Source: Lycium barbarum
Taxonomy: Eukaryota > Streptophyta > Magnoliopsida > Solanales > Solanaceae
NCBI RefSeq assembly: GCF_019175385.1
Contig: NC_083346.1
Coordinates: forward strand, 54,961,821-55,025,820
Direction of reading: 5' to 3'
DNA length: 64,000 bases
Shown piece after piece: positions 1 through 10,823 of this stretch (positions are counted from its first letter, which is position 1; each line of letters opens with the position of its first letter). The notes under the pieces were generated by a model. That model worked only from the letters and a program-made list of their open reading frames with translations. It was not told where the DNA came from and searched no databases. The position numbers and the translations under genes are program-made.

Positions 1-25
1 CAGCTGTCGCTTTCTTTGGAGGCAT
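1..25 (-). CDS. gag N-terminus of element A, cut by window edge
   Basis: Reading leftwards from the start codon at 23-25, the frame opens with M-P-P-K-K-A-T-A, the same start as the intact gag-pol of element 1 at 10620. Only eight codons are inside the window. The untranslated leader and primer-binding site follow to the right, so this is the 5' end of a minus-strand Ty3/gypsy element whose body lies outside the window. Whether the rest is intact cannot be seen. Confidence 0.75.
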
Positions 26-213
26 AGCTGTAAACATAATAGTCTATTAGGAAGGGATTATCCTGATAATATAGCTCTATCGCACGATCTAGGATAAGAA
101 GGAAAGATGACATCCTAAATGTCCTGTAGCTTCCTGTTTATAGATGTGGTGCACAACACACCGATAAACAAGACTCTACTAGACACAGTGTGTAGACACT
201 CTAAGAATGAACT
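26..213 (-). other. Untranslated leader of element A
   Basis: This is the stretch between the primer site and the gag start. It matches the leader of element 1 (10621-10807) closely and that of the 47799 array in rc form. It contains the identical 17-mer AGATCGTGCGATAGAGC (74-90, minus strand) and a stem-loop at 135-170: a TGTTTAT/ATAAACA outer stem, a GGTGTG/CACATC inner stem, and an 8-nt loop ending in GTGCAC (149-154). Retroelement leaders normally hold packaging and dimerisation signals; that role here is inference. Confidence 0.6.
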
Positions 214-225
214 GCTCTGATACCA
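214..225 (-). promoter_or_regulatory. Primer-binding site, initiator tRNA-Met, element A
   Basis: The minus strand reads TGGTATCAGAGC, the complement of the 3' end of plant initiator tRNA-Met, five bases inside the LTR end at 231. It fixes the polarity of the element and makes the LTR to its right a 5' LTR. Confidence 0.9.
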
Positions 226-347
226 GTTTTTGTCACGACCCCTCCTCGTGGGCCATGGCCAGTGCCCGAGCTGGACACCCATATGTACCTGTCAGACTTA
301 ATCGGACTGATACTATAGGTCCTCAATTAATCATATCGTAATAACAT

Positions 348-530
348 ACGCAAGCCGACGGGGCTGCCACTGTATATATCATTATACTACGAAAGCCGAC
401 AAGGCTGCCACTACATATCAGTATATTACGCAAGCCGACAAGGCTGCCAGTACATATCATTATATTACGCAAGCCGACAAGGCTGCCACTACAAAACGAT
501 AATATATGCAAGCCAGCAAGGCTGCTACAA
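348..530. repeat. Tandem repeat, about five 39-41-bp units
   Basis: Units begin near 348, 389, 428, 467 and 506. Each has a core GCCGACAAGGCTGCCA followed by an AT-rich spacer with TATCATTATA. The open frames that cross it are by-products of the periodicity, not genes. Lies in the U5 side of the element A LTR; single related units (ccttgtcggct) occur in other LTRs of the window. Confidence 0.8.
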
Positions 531-1124
531 CGACAGAACATCCACTATAACCATATAGACACACCTGATCAAATCTCAATACAACCCACATATATGTCTA
601 CAGACCTCTAAGAGTATCAACCGTGAAATATGACGGGACAGGGCCCCGTCGTACCCCTAAACAAACATATATATATAGATATATATATCAGAAAGTTTGT
701 ACCAAAAGCTAGGCTCCGGAATAACGGAGCTCTCCAAGGCAGCAGAAAGGGAATGCTAAGCTGGCGGATCACCAAAGCGAGTATATGTACCTGCGGGCAT
801 GATACGCAGCCCCCCCGAAGAAAGGGGGGTTAGTACGAGATATGTACTAAGTATGTAAAGCATGAAATACAGTAAAGAGGATCATATTGAAGTAGGGAGT
901 ACAGGAGACAAGGATAACATCCAGAATACCAAAACACTTGCCTTTTGAAACATAAATCATGCATGTCAATATCATAGATCATACCCGACCCGTTATGGGA
1001 CTCGGTGACATAATTATATTATCTTCATGTATATATATGTAACGTGTCCCGGCCCTCTGTGAATAAAGTCATCCGTGGGGCCATAATCAAATCACCATAT
1101 CATCATATCATCATATCATCACAT

Positions 1125-1128
<4 letters not shown>

Positions 1129-1198
<70 letters not shown>
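1129..1198. repeat. AT-dinucleotide microsatellite
   Basis: A nearly pure run of about 30 AT units, then a single GT break and more AT. It sits between copies of the CCGGGTACG-type LTR subrepeat. It is expected to be length-variable. Small open frames rich in I and Y across it are spurious. Confidence 0.9.
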
Positions 1199-1199
<1 letters not shown>

Positions 1200-2726
1200 A
1201 CGTGTCCCGGACCGCTAGTGAGGGACTCGGTGAACAATGCAGTGAAACTGTGCACGAAAACGTGTCCTGGCCCGGGACTCAGTGAAACATATATTAAGGC
1301 ATGCACGAGCAGAGTAGTGAGAAACCATATGCAAGTTAAAACACATCTGAGACTCGATAGAATAATCAAAACGATCTATCATTTGAAAATCGAGGCAATA
1401 GTCGTATCAAGTACCTTTTGAATATCACTATGGATTATATCAAAATAGAACTTTTGGAATCATACACACGTATCAAGGCATAATGAAATAGCTTCTGGGA
1501 GTCAAGAACATTAGCCATCCTAGTGGCTCTAAGAATAGGAGCTTCCTTGAAATCATAGATATACGTCGTCTGTTTGTTTCATAAAGATCATGCCAAAAGA
1601 AAGAAGGGTTAACTTTACATACCTGTTAACGATTGATCGCAAACCCGTTCGCTTCGTCGCCCCTTTAGCCTATTTAATATAAAACTAACGCTATCATTAG
1701 TAACTATATTTTCTAATTCTTAAATCTGTAGTCCATCGCTTATAGAACTTATTGTTTACCTAATACTTTCTCGTTAAGGGTTTTTCATTATCTAAGGACT
1801 TAACGAAAATCAGGCAGCATTTTCCCTATATTCGCCTAACCCAAATTTTCATTTAGCCTCCTGTTATCACAAAAATACCAACAACAATATATGAACATAA
1901 TCAAACCTTCAATTCAACAAGGATAACAACCTGTCCACCAAACAACACAACTTCAATTTTAATCATTTAATCCCTTCATTTTTCCCATACATCCATAATA
2001 ACAACAACCATAATGCTACTTAAAAAATCAATTCTCCACGCCTAATTAGAACAGCCCCCTACACGGCTCACTTTACACATTACATCAACATACACAACTC
2101 CTTACATTCATCACACACCTACCAATTTATACACATTTAAATCACCTCCAAAACATGTAAAAAAAAGATTAAATCTTACCTTAATAAGCTTAGCTCCTTA
2201 ACCTTGCTAATCACTTGGATGTTTACAACACCTTAACACTTTAATTCCTCTCTTCTTCATGCTCATTCTCGGCTAGAAATGCCATGGCCGAAAGCCTCTC
2301 TCTCCCTCTCTAACTTTGCCTCTTTCTCTTTCTAACTTAACTACTTGGAATGAAATGAATTTGTGATGAATCAATTGTTCATCAAAGCATGATTTTATTT
2401 GCTGCCCCTAAGCCTTCCACATGCCCCTCAAGGTGAGTCATTGTGTTGATTTTAATTTTTTTTTAAAATAATTATCGAGTGGGGCCCACTAATTTTATAA
2501 TTGGCTAACTTAATTAATCTTAATTAATCACTAATCTTCACTTAATAATATAATCATAATTAATTAGTCCCTAATCTCTAATAATATTTCTTCACTAAAT
2601 AAAATTTATAAACAATTGTGTTCTAATTAAAATTGAAAATTAAAAATTCCTATTTCGTATCCGAATGATCCCGTCTTTAACTTGAGTCAATTCTCTTGCG
2701 AATAACTCGACGTATAAAAATACGGG

Positions 2727-2731
2727 ATATA
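2727..2731. repeat. Target-site duplication of element 1, left copy
   Basis: ATATA here and ATATA at 13737-13741 flank the TG...CA termini of element 1 exactly. Five bases is the normal staggered cut for Ty3/gypsy integrases. Confidence 0.85.
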
Positions 2732-5644
2732 TGTCACGACCCAGCCCCGTGGGCCGCGACTGGCACCCTACTTGGGTACCCAGACCAAATCGCATATTCA
2801 TTTCCGAATCCAAACTTATTTCAGAATTTTCAAGAAGTTATATCATACATAATTTATATCGAAAGTATGTCTTAAGCGGTCATATCAAATCAAACTCAAA
2901 CAAAGCGGCGGAATAGGCATCGCCGGTCAAAATACAAATATATACAGAAGGGCCATTTGGGGCCATCATATCAAACAGACCGCTTCAAGACCCGAAAGCA
3001 AAATCAGACAACATACACATAGGACCCTCGCCCCACAAATATGACTACAGGCCTCTACGAATTCAAAACATAACATATGGCGAGACAGGGCCCCGCCGTG
3101 CCCAAACTGTCAAATATACAAAGGATATACAGAGTAGAGGAGTCTGTACCAAGAGTGGACTCCGGACCCAGTAAGAGTACTCCGAAAAGCAAGAAGTGAA
3201 GCCTACTGCGGAGGATCACCGATGTCTGCACCTGCGGGCATAAAACGCAGCCCCCGGAGAGAGGGGGGTCAGTACGAAATATGTACTGAGTATGTAAAGC
3301 ACGGAGTACAGAATTATGGATCAAAACCGAAAGCAAATCAAATGTCAAAGTGGGGTACAAACTGGTATGTCAAAATCTGGGTCGAAATAATATACATGTA
3401 TTTTATGCAAACAAATCATGCAGACGCTTAAGAACGTGGTCGCCACTCCGACGCTGGCGCCACACACAGCATAACACCAGAAGGTTTCAAATCTCCTTAC
3501 ATCCCCGAACATAATCATAATCATCGGTGAGCGTATCGCATCACGAGCCATATCACAGCATAACTCCAAACGGAACCCGGCCCTATGGCGAAGCCTCGGG
3601 AACCGTAACACAGCATACGTCCGAATTGTCATAATGCGCACGAATCAAAACCGGCCCGGGAACCGGTGAACGAAGTCATAATAAGGCACGAGCGGAGTCG
3701 TGAGCAAACAAATGCAAATCGTATTTCAAAATAGTGTTTCAAAACAAAGTAAACTCATAAATCATATCCTATTACAAAATAGTCGAATACTTAGTCGACA
3801 TAAAATTTCATTTCGCAAAACGTTTCCAAAATGGTCCATATAATTCAAAACATAGGTTAGCGTATCGAATTGTCCAAACCTACCCCGTAGGAAGATGTCT
3901 CAAGGATCCGAAGTAATATTTACAACTTTATTATCAAAGATGGCCCGAAGGGCAAATCGGGCATTTTGGGGTAGCGGACCCACCTCGAGTCGAAGTGAGG
4001 TGGCGAGCATATTTTTACGAGCATTTATATGCCAAGGGTCATACATAATCATTTCTAGGTTACCCGACCACATTTCGATAGGTTTCGGACGAATAGTGGC
4101 ATTCTAGCCAAATTGGAGCCTTTAGGCTTCACTAGAATTAAATGAATAGTAACTTTTCTGTGGATCGGGTTTCGAGGAGCAGAAATGCTCCGGAAGGTCT
4201 CATATTCGACTGACACACTAAGATATGCCAAATGAAAGAGTGGGAGGCTTTACATACCTCACAGACGTCGTAAGCTCCTCCAAATGCCTCGTCCCGTTTC
4301 GTCAAAAATCTGCAAATGGTCAAAGTTACCAAATGAGATCCTTAGGCTAAGAAAAATGCCTTTAACTCCATATTTGCCTACCGAAATTTCGGCAGCATTT
4401 CCCCTATAAATCTAACATCCCCGAGGCGTAGCTCGGCTCAAATTAACCAACTACAACAGCCCACACATCAACAACCAAACCAAACAACAATCAAACCATT
4501 CTAGCTTAAAGTTCTACATGACTTCTAAAGTTGGCAACTTTCCATTCAAACGTTCAAAATCCCGATTCTATATTCACATAATTGTATTCATTTAACCATC
4601 CAACACTAGTCAAACACATTCCAAATTCAATCTAAGCCATACACGAAATTGCACCAAAATCGATTTATTTCCATAATTCTTCAAACGCTAAAATTCACAA
4701 CGAACATTCTAACTAACGTCGTTTCATTCCGAATTCATCAACATTGATATAGATTCATATCTAAAGTCTATAACACCCAAGATATACATTGATATACATA
4801 AAAATACCGAAGGTATACGCTTTCCGATAATACTCAAAATCATTTTCTCGACGCCAATTTCATTCACCAATTAATCATTTACAATATAAGGATCACCACA
4901 ACACATTATACCAACTTAACCAAGATCAATTCACACCAATCTCCCTATCTATGGCTCACGGCCAAACTCACTACAAACACACACCCACACGTTTCCATTT
5001 ATGTCCAAACTACGGGATTCTCGTCTACTTCCAATCCTTAACACATTCATAGCAATTCTATAACATTAGAGGGGCAAGATTCTTACCTTTTACTAACTTT
5101 CCGACTTGTCGCAAACGAAATCCTCGTGCCAAACCAATTATACCACGTCGGAGAGCGTCTTGAGTACTTCTTAATTATGTGGAAGCCAAGATTTTTGGAT
5201 CACACACAAGCTTGGAATCTTTTCTTTCTTTCCTCCTTTGCACTCGGCCGAAACCCCTTTTTGTGGTGAGTTCTTGATTTTTATTTTTTTGATCTAGAAT
5301 TTGTTAAGTCCTCCTAGTATGTATCCACAATATTGATCATGTGCATAGCACATGATCATTAAACAAGGGGCTTGGGCCATGTATATGGCCGGCCACCCCA
5401 AGTCCTTTGGGCCTAACCTTGTGTCATTTTATTTCCTTGGCCCAATTCGAGAAAAGTCCCGTTTTGTAATTCCCGAAACTAATTTCCGAAATTCCAAATT
5501 TATCCTCGGCCTTCCCCGAGGTCTTAGCATTAAAGATTTCACAACCAACATAGTCATATTCTCACAAATTAATTTATACGATTCTAACACCCAAGTGATA
5601 ATTATTTCTCGATTTCCAATTGTACGAAAACACGGGACATAACA
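2732..5644 (-). repeat. 3' LTR of element 1
   Basis: 2913 bp from tgtcacgacc to cgggacataaca on the plus strand, next to the polypurine tract. It contains the two-hairpin module (3231-3300), the donor-like GTATGT (4252-4257 reversed), the GCTGCC motif near 4391 and an 11-bp perfect inverted repeat at 5334-5358. Small open frames inside it recur identically in the 5' LTR and show no coding signal. Confidence 0.95.
5334..5358. repeat. Perfect 11-bp inverted repeat in the LTR
   Basis: TGATCATGTGC, loop ATA, then GCACATGATCA. The identical palindrome is at 13426-13450 in the other LTR. It lies about 290 bp from the U3 end, where promoter elements would be expected, and could be a binding site or a cruciform. 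Confidence 0.8.
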
Positions 5645-5659
5645 TTCTCCCCCCCTTAA
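5645..5659 (-). promoter_or_regulatory. Polypurine tract of element 1
   Basis: The minus strand reads TTAAGGGGGGGAGAA and directly abuts the 3' LTR start. It serves as primer for plus-strand DNA synthesis. The preceding stretch contains the inverted pair CATTCGGGG-ACGAATG-like sequence shared by every polypurine tract in the window. Confidence 0.9.
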
Positions 5660-5754
5660 GAACATTCGTCCCCGAATGTTAGATTAGTCTTATAAGGTCT
5701 TATGATCAAGGCAGGAGTGTCCCTTTTTAATGATGACATACATAATTCATTTTA

Positions 5755-8700
5755 TCAATCAACACAACAAACTGAAAAAGAAATTAGATTACCTGCGGAT
5801 GTCGGAAACAAGTGGGGATATTTCTTCTTCATCTCGTCCTCCGCCTCCCAAGTCATCTCCTCCCGATTATTGTTGCGCCACAGGACTTTGACGGAGGGCA
5901 CCTCTTTAGTGCGTAGTCTCCGCACCTGTCGATCCAGAATAGATATAGGCTGCTCGTCATAAGATAACCGCTCCGTCACCTGAATGTCGTCAACTGGGAA
6001 TATCCTGGCAGGATCACCAATGCATTTCCGCAACATAGACACATGAAACACCGGGTGTACGGCCTCCAAGTCGGATGGTAAGTCTAGCTCATAGGCGACC
6101 TCGCCTATCTTTCGCACGATCTGATACGGTCCAATGTACCGGGGGCTCAACTTACCCTTTTTACCGAATCTCATGACACCCTTCATGGGCGACACCTTCA
6201 GGAATACCCAGTCGCCAATCCGGAACTCTAACGGTCGACGTCGTCTATCTGCATAAGCTTTCTGTCGACTCTGAGCAGCTAATAATCGTTCTCGAATAAG
6301 CTTTACCTTATCTACAGCCTCCTGGATTACATCTGGCCCAATCAACTTAGTCTCGCCCACGTCAAACCAGCCAATAGGAGACCTGCATCTCCTGCCATAA
6401 AGGGCCTCGTACGGAGCCATCTGAATGCTGGAGTGATAACTGTTATTATAGGCAAACTCAATAAGCGGCAAATGATCGTCCCAGCTGCCCCTGAAATCAA
6501 TAACGCAGGCCCGCAACATATCTTCGAGCGTCTGAATAGTGCGCTCGGCCTGCCCGTCGGACTGAGGGTGGAAAGCTGTACTGAGACTCACCTGAGTCCC
6601 TAATCCCTCCTGAAATGACCTCCAGAAATTTGCTGTAAACTGGGTACCTCGGTCAGTAATAATAGACATCGGGACTCCGTGAAGTCTGACTATCTCTCTG
6701 ATATACAATCTGGCATAGTCCTCAGCCGAATAAGTAGTCCGAACCGGAAGGAAATGGGCTGATTTCGTCAGCCTGTCAACAACAACCCAGATAGAGTCGT
6801 ACCTGCGTGGAGTGCGCGGTAATCCAACAACAAAATCCATATTAATCATCTCCCATTTCCAGGCTGGAATTTCCATCTCCTGTAATAATCCACCGGGCTT
6901 CTGATGCTCGATCTTAACTTGCCGGCAGTTCGGGCACTGACTAACAAACTCAGCAATATCTTTCTTCATGCCGTCCCACCAATACAAACACCTGAGGTCC
7001 CGATACATTTTAGTGGAACCAGGATGAACAGAATACCGTGCATTATGGGCCTCGCCCATAATCTGCCGCCGTAAGCCCGCAACGTCCGGTACACAGAATC
7101 TGCCGTCATATAATAATACTCCGTCAGGCGAGATCTCAAACTGAGTCTTTGATTTACTAAGGGCCACATCTCTGTACTGAATCAAAAGAGGATCCTCAAA
7201 CTGGCGCTGCTTTACCTCCTGAATAATAGATGACTCAGCAACTGGACGAACAGAAATCCCAGAATCTCCAGAATCCACCAAACGAACTCCGAGGCTGGCC
7301 AGCTGATGAATATCACAAACCAAATCTCTCTTATCAGATGGAACATCAGCCAGACTGCCCACGGACTTGCGGCTAAGCGCATCAGCTACCACATTGGCTT
7401 TCCCTGGATGGTACAAAATATCAACGTCGTAGTCCTTTAGTAACTCAAGCCACCTCCGCTGCCGCAAATTTAGTTCCTTCTGTCTGAAAATATACTGGAG
7501 ACTTTTATGGTCCGTATAGATATCAACATGGACCCCATATAAATAATGCCGCCAAATCTTCAGAGCATGAATCACCGCGGCCAACTCAAGATCATGAGTG
7601 GGATAGTTTTTCTCGTGCGGTCTGAGCTGCCGGGAAGCATAGGCTATGACTCGACCGTGCTGCATCAATACACATCCTATCCCAATACCAGAGGCGTCAC
7701 AATAGACAACATACCCGTCAGCTCCCTCTGGAAGAGCCAAAACTGGTGCTGTAATCAATCTCTCCTTCAGCATCTGAAAGCTGCGCTCGCAAGCATCTGT
7801 CCACTGGAATTTTGCTGCTTTCTGGGTAAGCCTCGTCAGTGGTGCTGAAATAGAAGAGAAATCCTCCACGAACCTGCGGTAATACCCAGCCAATCCAAGA
7901 AAACTACGCACCTCTGTCGGTGTAGTAGGCCTGGGCCAATTCTGCACAGCCTCAATCTTCTGCGTGTCAACCCGAATACCATCTGCGCCGACAATATGGC
8001 CCAAGAATGCCACAGAAGTCAACCAGAACTCACACTTAGAGAATTTAGCATATAACTTCTGCTGACGGAGGATGCCAAGTACCGTCCTCAAATGATCTGA
8101 ATGCTCCTCGGCTGATCGCGAGTAAATCAGGATATCATCAATAAATACAATAACAAACATATCCAGAAAAGGCCGAAATACCCGGTTCATCAGATCCATA
8201 AACACCGCTGGAGCATTAGTCAGCCCGAAAGACATAACTCTGAACTCATAATGCCCGTACCGGGTCCTGAAAGCAGTCTTCGGGATATCAGACTCCCGTA
8301 CTCGCACCTGGTGATAGCCTGAGCGCAGATCTATCTTGGAGAAGTGTCTAGCACCCTGCAGCTGATCAAACAAGTCATCAATCCGGGGAAGGGGATATTT
8401 ATTCTTAATAGTCACCTTATTCAGCTGCCGGTAGTCAATACACATCCGCAACGACCCATCCTTCTTTCTAACAAACAATACCGGCGCTCCCCAGGGTGAT
8501 GTGCTGGGCCTGATAAAACCCTTATCCAGCAAATCTTTCAGCTGCTCCTTCAACTCCTTCAACTCAGCTGGTGCCATCCTATAGGGAGGAATAGATATAG
8601 GCTGCGTATCCGGCATCAACTCAATAGAGAAATCAATCTCCCGCTCAGGCGGAAGGCCAGGGAGCTCGTCAGGAAAAACATCTGGAAACTCACTGACGAC

Positions 8701-10620
8701 CGGAACAGACTGAAGGGTAGGTACCTCCGCGGCAGTATCGTGCACACGAACCAAATGATAAATATAACCCTTCTGGATCATCTTCTTAGCCTTGAGGTAT
8801 GAAATAAACTTACCCCTCGGCGATGCAGTAGATCCGAACCACTCTATGACTGGTTCCCCTGGAAACTGAAAACGGACTACCTTTTTCTGGCAGTCGACAT
8901 TAGCATAACAGGAAGACAACCAGTCCATGCCCATAATGACATCAAACTCGAGCATGTCTAACTCTACCAAATCAGCCTTAGTGCTACGATCATAAATGGT
9001 CACAGAACAATCCTTATAAATCTGTCTCGCTACAATAAAATCCCCAACTGGCGTAGCTACCTCAAACGGTTCTATAGGCTCAGACACTATCCCAATTTTA
9101 CTAGCAACGAGCGGGGAAATATACGATAAAGTAGAACCAGGGTCAATCAATGCATATACAGATCTGGAGAAAACCAGCAATGTACCTGTGACAACGTTTG
9201 GCGAAGCCTCCTGATCTTGGCGGCTGGCCAAAGCATATATGCGGTTCGAGGGACCGCTAGAACCTGAAGCGCCACCGCGGCCTCGACCGCGCCCTGCCGG
9301 TGCTGAAATACCCCGCCCTCCAGGGCGTGCAACAGATGGAACAGAGGAAGAACCGGCGGCTGACCCTGTCTGCTGAGCCGCATTACCCGAACCACTGGCC
9401 AATGGGCAGTCTCTCATAAAGTGGCCCTGACCACCACAAGTAAAACAAGCTCCCGTCGCTCGGTAACACTCCCCGGGATGAGACTTCCCGCAGTGTGGAC
9501 AACGGGGTCTAGGTGGTCTGGCCTGACTGGGACCCCTAGATACCTGCGAACCTGCCACTCTGGAGCTCTGACCGGCCCCAGACGGTCCCGTACTGTCGAA
9601 TCTCCGGCTGCCTGACTGAGTACCCCGGCCGAAAGAAGGAAAATATCTGTCAGACTGCTGCTGCTGCTGAGGCTGTCCGCCTCTAGAATCCCCTGAATAA
9701 CCCGCGGATCTAGCCCTCTTGGGCGGCCTCCTGTCTCTATCTCTGCCAGCAGGATAAGATCTGCGACGGTCCTCCATACCCATCGCATAGGCCTGAAGCC
9801 GGGAAATATCCATGTCCGCCTGCAGTGATACGGCCATACAGCTGTCTACCAAATACCGGTCCAATCCCATAACATAGCGGTGCATCCGATCGGACATATC
9901 TGCTACCACGGCCGGTGCATATCGGGCCAGAGAATCAAACTCAAGGCTATACTCGCGAACACTCCGACCCCTCTGCTGCAGACATAAAAACCGATCAGCC
10001 CGTGCCCGCCGTAACTCTGGTGGCAAAAAGTGGCGGGTGAATGCTGTCACAAACTGATCCCAAGTGGATGGAGGGGCTCCCACTCCCCTAGACAGTTCCC
10101 AAGTCTCGTACCAATGAGTAGCCACATCTCGGAGCCTGTGTGAAGCCAGCTCAACTGACTCGGTCTCAGAAGCCCTGACCAAATCCAGCGAGCGTCGCAT
10201 CCCCCGAATAAAGTCATGGGGGTCCTCGTCGGGCTTAGACCCGAAGAACTCTGGAGGGCCACATAGCAGAAACTCCCGAACTCGCAGGCTGTCCCGCCTG
10301 TCATCATCATCATCATCCCTCCGCCCGCGTCTGCGAGCCTGCCCTGCTACCAACGTAGTCAGCAACTGCACAGCCTCTCTCAGGGTCCGGTCCTCCGCCC
10401 CTGGCTGAGGAGCTGGAGTCTCAGGTGCGGGTACACGGACCTCTGGAGCTGCCGATGGTCCTGCTCCAGGCTGTACTAGTGGGGGTGTAGCAGACCCCTC
10501 AGACTGTGGCACATCCTCAGGCAAATCATAAACACGAGCCCGGGTAGCTCGCTGTGCCTGGCTAGTCTCCCCAATCCTCGCCTTGCCCTTCTGGGCTGCC
10601 GTTGCCTTCTTCGGAGGCAT
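5755..10620 (-). CDS. gag-pol: Gag-Pol polyprotein of element 1, intact
   Basis: A single frame of 1621 codons from the start at 10618-10620. An upstream in-frame ATG at 10632 exists, but all sibling elements begin M-P-P-K. Order: capsid-like Gag domain (about residues 90-250); basic Q/S/G-rich linker; two zinc knuckles, a short CPHC type and a canonical C-x2-C-x4-H-x4-C (about 392-405); aspartic protease with Asp in LIDPGST (about 493); reverse transcriptase with FIDD (Asp 828-829); RNase H with TDHKS; H2C2 integrase finger; catalytic D1262, D1323 and E1359 (35 residues between the last two); GPY motif; and a C-terminal chromodomain ending in [15 protein letters not shown]. The whole is expected to self-assemble, be cleaved by its protease, copy its RNA and integrate the DNA, with the chromodomain steering to heterochromatin. 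No frameshift separates gag and pol, as is usual in this lineage. Confidence 0.95.
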   Translation of the reverse strand: MPPKKATAAQKGKARIGETSQAQRATRARVYDLPEDVPQSEGSATPPLVQPGAGPSAAPEVRVPAPETPAPQPGAEDRTLREAVQLLTTLVAGQARRRGRRDDDDDDRRDSLRVREFLLCGPPEFFGSKPDEDPHDFIRGMRRSLDLVRASETESVELASHRLRDVATHWYETWELSRGVGAPPSTWDQFVTAFTRHFLPPELRRARADRFLCLQQRGRSVREYSLEFDSLARYAPAVVADMSDRMHRYVMGLDRYLVDSCMAVSLQADMDISRLQAYAMGMEDRRRSYPAGRDRDRRPPKRARSAGYSGDSRGGQPQQQQQSDRYFPSFGRGTQSGSRRFDSTGPSGAGQSSRVAGSQVSRGPSQARPPRPRCPHCGKSHPGECYRATGACFTCGGQGHFMRDCPLASGSGNAAQQTGSAAGSSSVPSVARPGGRGISAPAGRGRGRGGASGSSGPSNRIYALASRQDQEASPNVVTGTLLVFSRSVYALIDPGSTLSYISPLVASKIGIVSEPIEPFEVATPVGDFIVARQIYKDCSVTIYDRSTKADLVELDMLEFDVIMGMDWLSSCYANVDCQKKVVRFQFPGEPVIEWFGSTASPRGKFISYLKAKKMIQKGYIYHLVRVHDTAAEVPTLQSVPVVSEFPDVFPDELPGLPPEREIDFSIELMPDTQPISIPPYRMAPAELKELKEQLKDLLDKGFIRPSTSPWGAPVLFVRKKDGSLRMCIDYRQLNKVTIKNKYPLPRIDDLFDQLQGARHFSKIDLRSGYHQVRVRESDIPKTAFRTRYGHYEFRVMSFGLTNAPAVFMDLMNRVFRPFLDMFVIVFIDDILIYSRSAEEHSDHLRTVLGILRQQKLYAKFSKCEFWLTSVAFLGHIVGADGIRVDTQKIEAVQNWPRPTTPTEVRSFLGLAGYYRRFVEDFSSISAPLTRLTQKAAKFQWTDACERSFQMLKERLITAPVLALPEGADGYVVYCDASGIGIGCVLMQHGRVIAYASRQLRPHEKNYPTHDLELAAVIHALKIWRHYLYGVHVDIYTDHKSLQYIFRQKELNLRQRRWLELLKDYDVDILYHPGKANVVADALSRKSVGSLADVPSDKRDLVCDIHQLASLGVRLVDSGDSGISVRPVAESSIIQEVKQRQFEDPLLIQYRDVALSKSKTQFEISPDGVLLYDGRFCVPDVAGLRRQIMGEAHNARYSVHPGSTKMYRDLRCLYWWDGMKKDIAEFVSQCPNCRQVKIEHQKPGGLLQEMEIPAWKWEMINMDFVVGLPRTPRRYDSIWVVVDRLTKSAHFLPVRTTYSAEDYARLYIREIVRLHGVPMSIITDRGTQFTANFWRSFQEGLGTQVSLSTAFHPQSDGQAERTIQTLEDMLRACVIDFRGSWDDHLPLIEFAYNNSYHSSIQMAPYEALYGRRCRSPIGWFDVGETKLIGPDVIQEAVDKVKLIRERLLAAQSRQKAYADRRRRPLEFRIGDWVFLKVSPMKGVMRFGKKGKLSPRYIGPYQIVRKIGEVAYELDLPSDLEAVHPVFHVSMLRKCIGDPARIFPVDDIQVTERLSYDEQPISILDRQVRRLRTKEVPSVKVLWRNNNREEMTWEAEDEMKKKYPHLFPTSAGNLISFSVCCVD

Positions 10621-10807
10621 CACTGCAAACACGAAGGCGAGTCAGATCAAAATCATCTTAATAGCACAGCTCTATCGCACGATCTAAGATTACAAAGAAA
10701 GTAACATCCTAAATGCCCTGTAGCTTCCTGCTTATAGACGTGGTGCACAACACATCGATAAACAAGACTCTACGAGACACGGCCTGTAGACATTCCGAGG
10801 ACAAACT
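10621..10807 (-). other. Untranslated leader of element 1 with DIS-like hairpin
   Basis: It holds the conserved 17-mer (10669-10685) and a hairpin at 10729-10764. The outer stem TGTTTAT pairs with ATAAGCA (one wobble), the inner stem GATGTG pairs with CACGTC, and the 8-nt loop ends in the palindrome GTGCAC (10743-10748). Compared with the leader of element A, two stem pairs changed while pairing was kept. Folding is my hand reading, not computed. Confidence 0.6.
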
Positions 10808-10819
10808 GCTCTGATACCA
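10808..10819 (-). promoter_or_regulatory. Primer-binding site, initiator tRNA-Met, element 1
   Basis: The minus strand reads TGGTATCAGAGC, four bases from the LTR end at 10824. Same primer as the other elements in the window. Confidence 0.95.
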
Positions 10820-10823
10820 CTTT

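Larger units (their letters stand above)
231..2731 (-). repeat. Family-I LTR of element A, interrupted three bases before its end
   Basis: In minus orientation this LTR runs from TGTTATATCCCG to GGGTCGTGACA. The last three bases on the plus strand (aca) lie at 13742-13744, beyond the inserted element 1, giving about 2504 bp in total. A primer site with gag start lies to its left, and a polypurine tract with integrase lies to its right (13745 on). It is therefore a 5' LTR for one element and a 3' LTR for another. It carries the GTATGT donor-like motif (1617-1622), the TGCCCGCAG module (791-860), a 39-41-bp tandem repeat and an AT microsatellite. The closest relative in the window is the solo LTR at 38690. 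Confidence 0.8.

Noticed and set aside
348..530. CRISPR-like regular repeats
   Set aside because: Units are tandem without unique spacers, in a plant LTR; there is no cas context.
323..541. Open frame with repeated GSLVGLRN-like units
   Set aside because: The periodicity comes from the 39-41-bp tandem repeat in the LTR, not from a repeat protein.
1044..1421. 125-codon open frame rich in I and Y
   Set aside because: It runs through the AT microsatellite and LTR subrepeats; there is no domain, and it is inside an LTR.
3055..3641. Overlapping small frames in the element 1 LTR (also 11147-11733)
   Set aside because: They occur in both LTRs, overlap on both strands and cover the RNA hairpin module; no coding evidence.
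9147..9788. Open frames antisense or out of frame within gag of element 1
   Set aside because: Shadows of the intact gag-pol frame.
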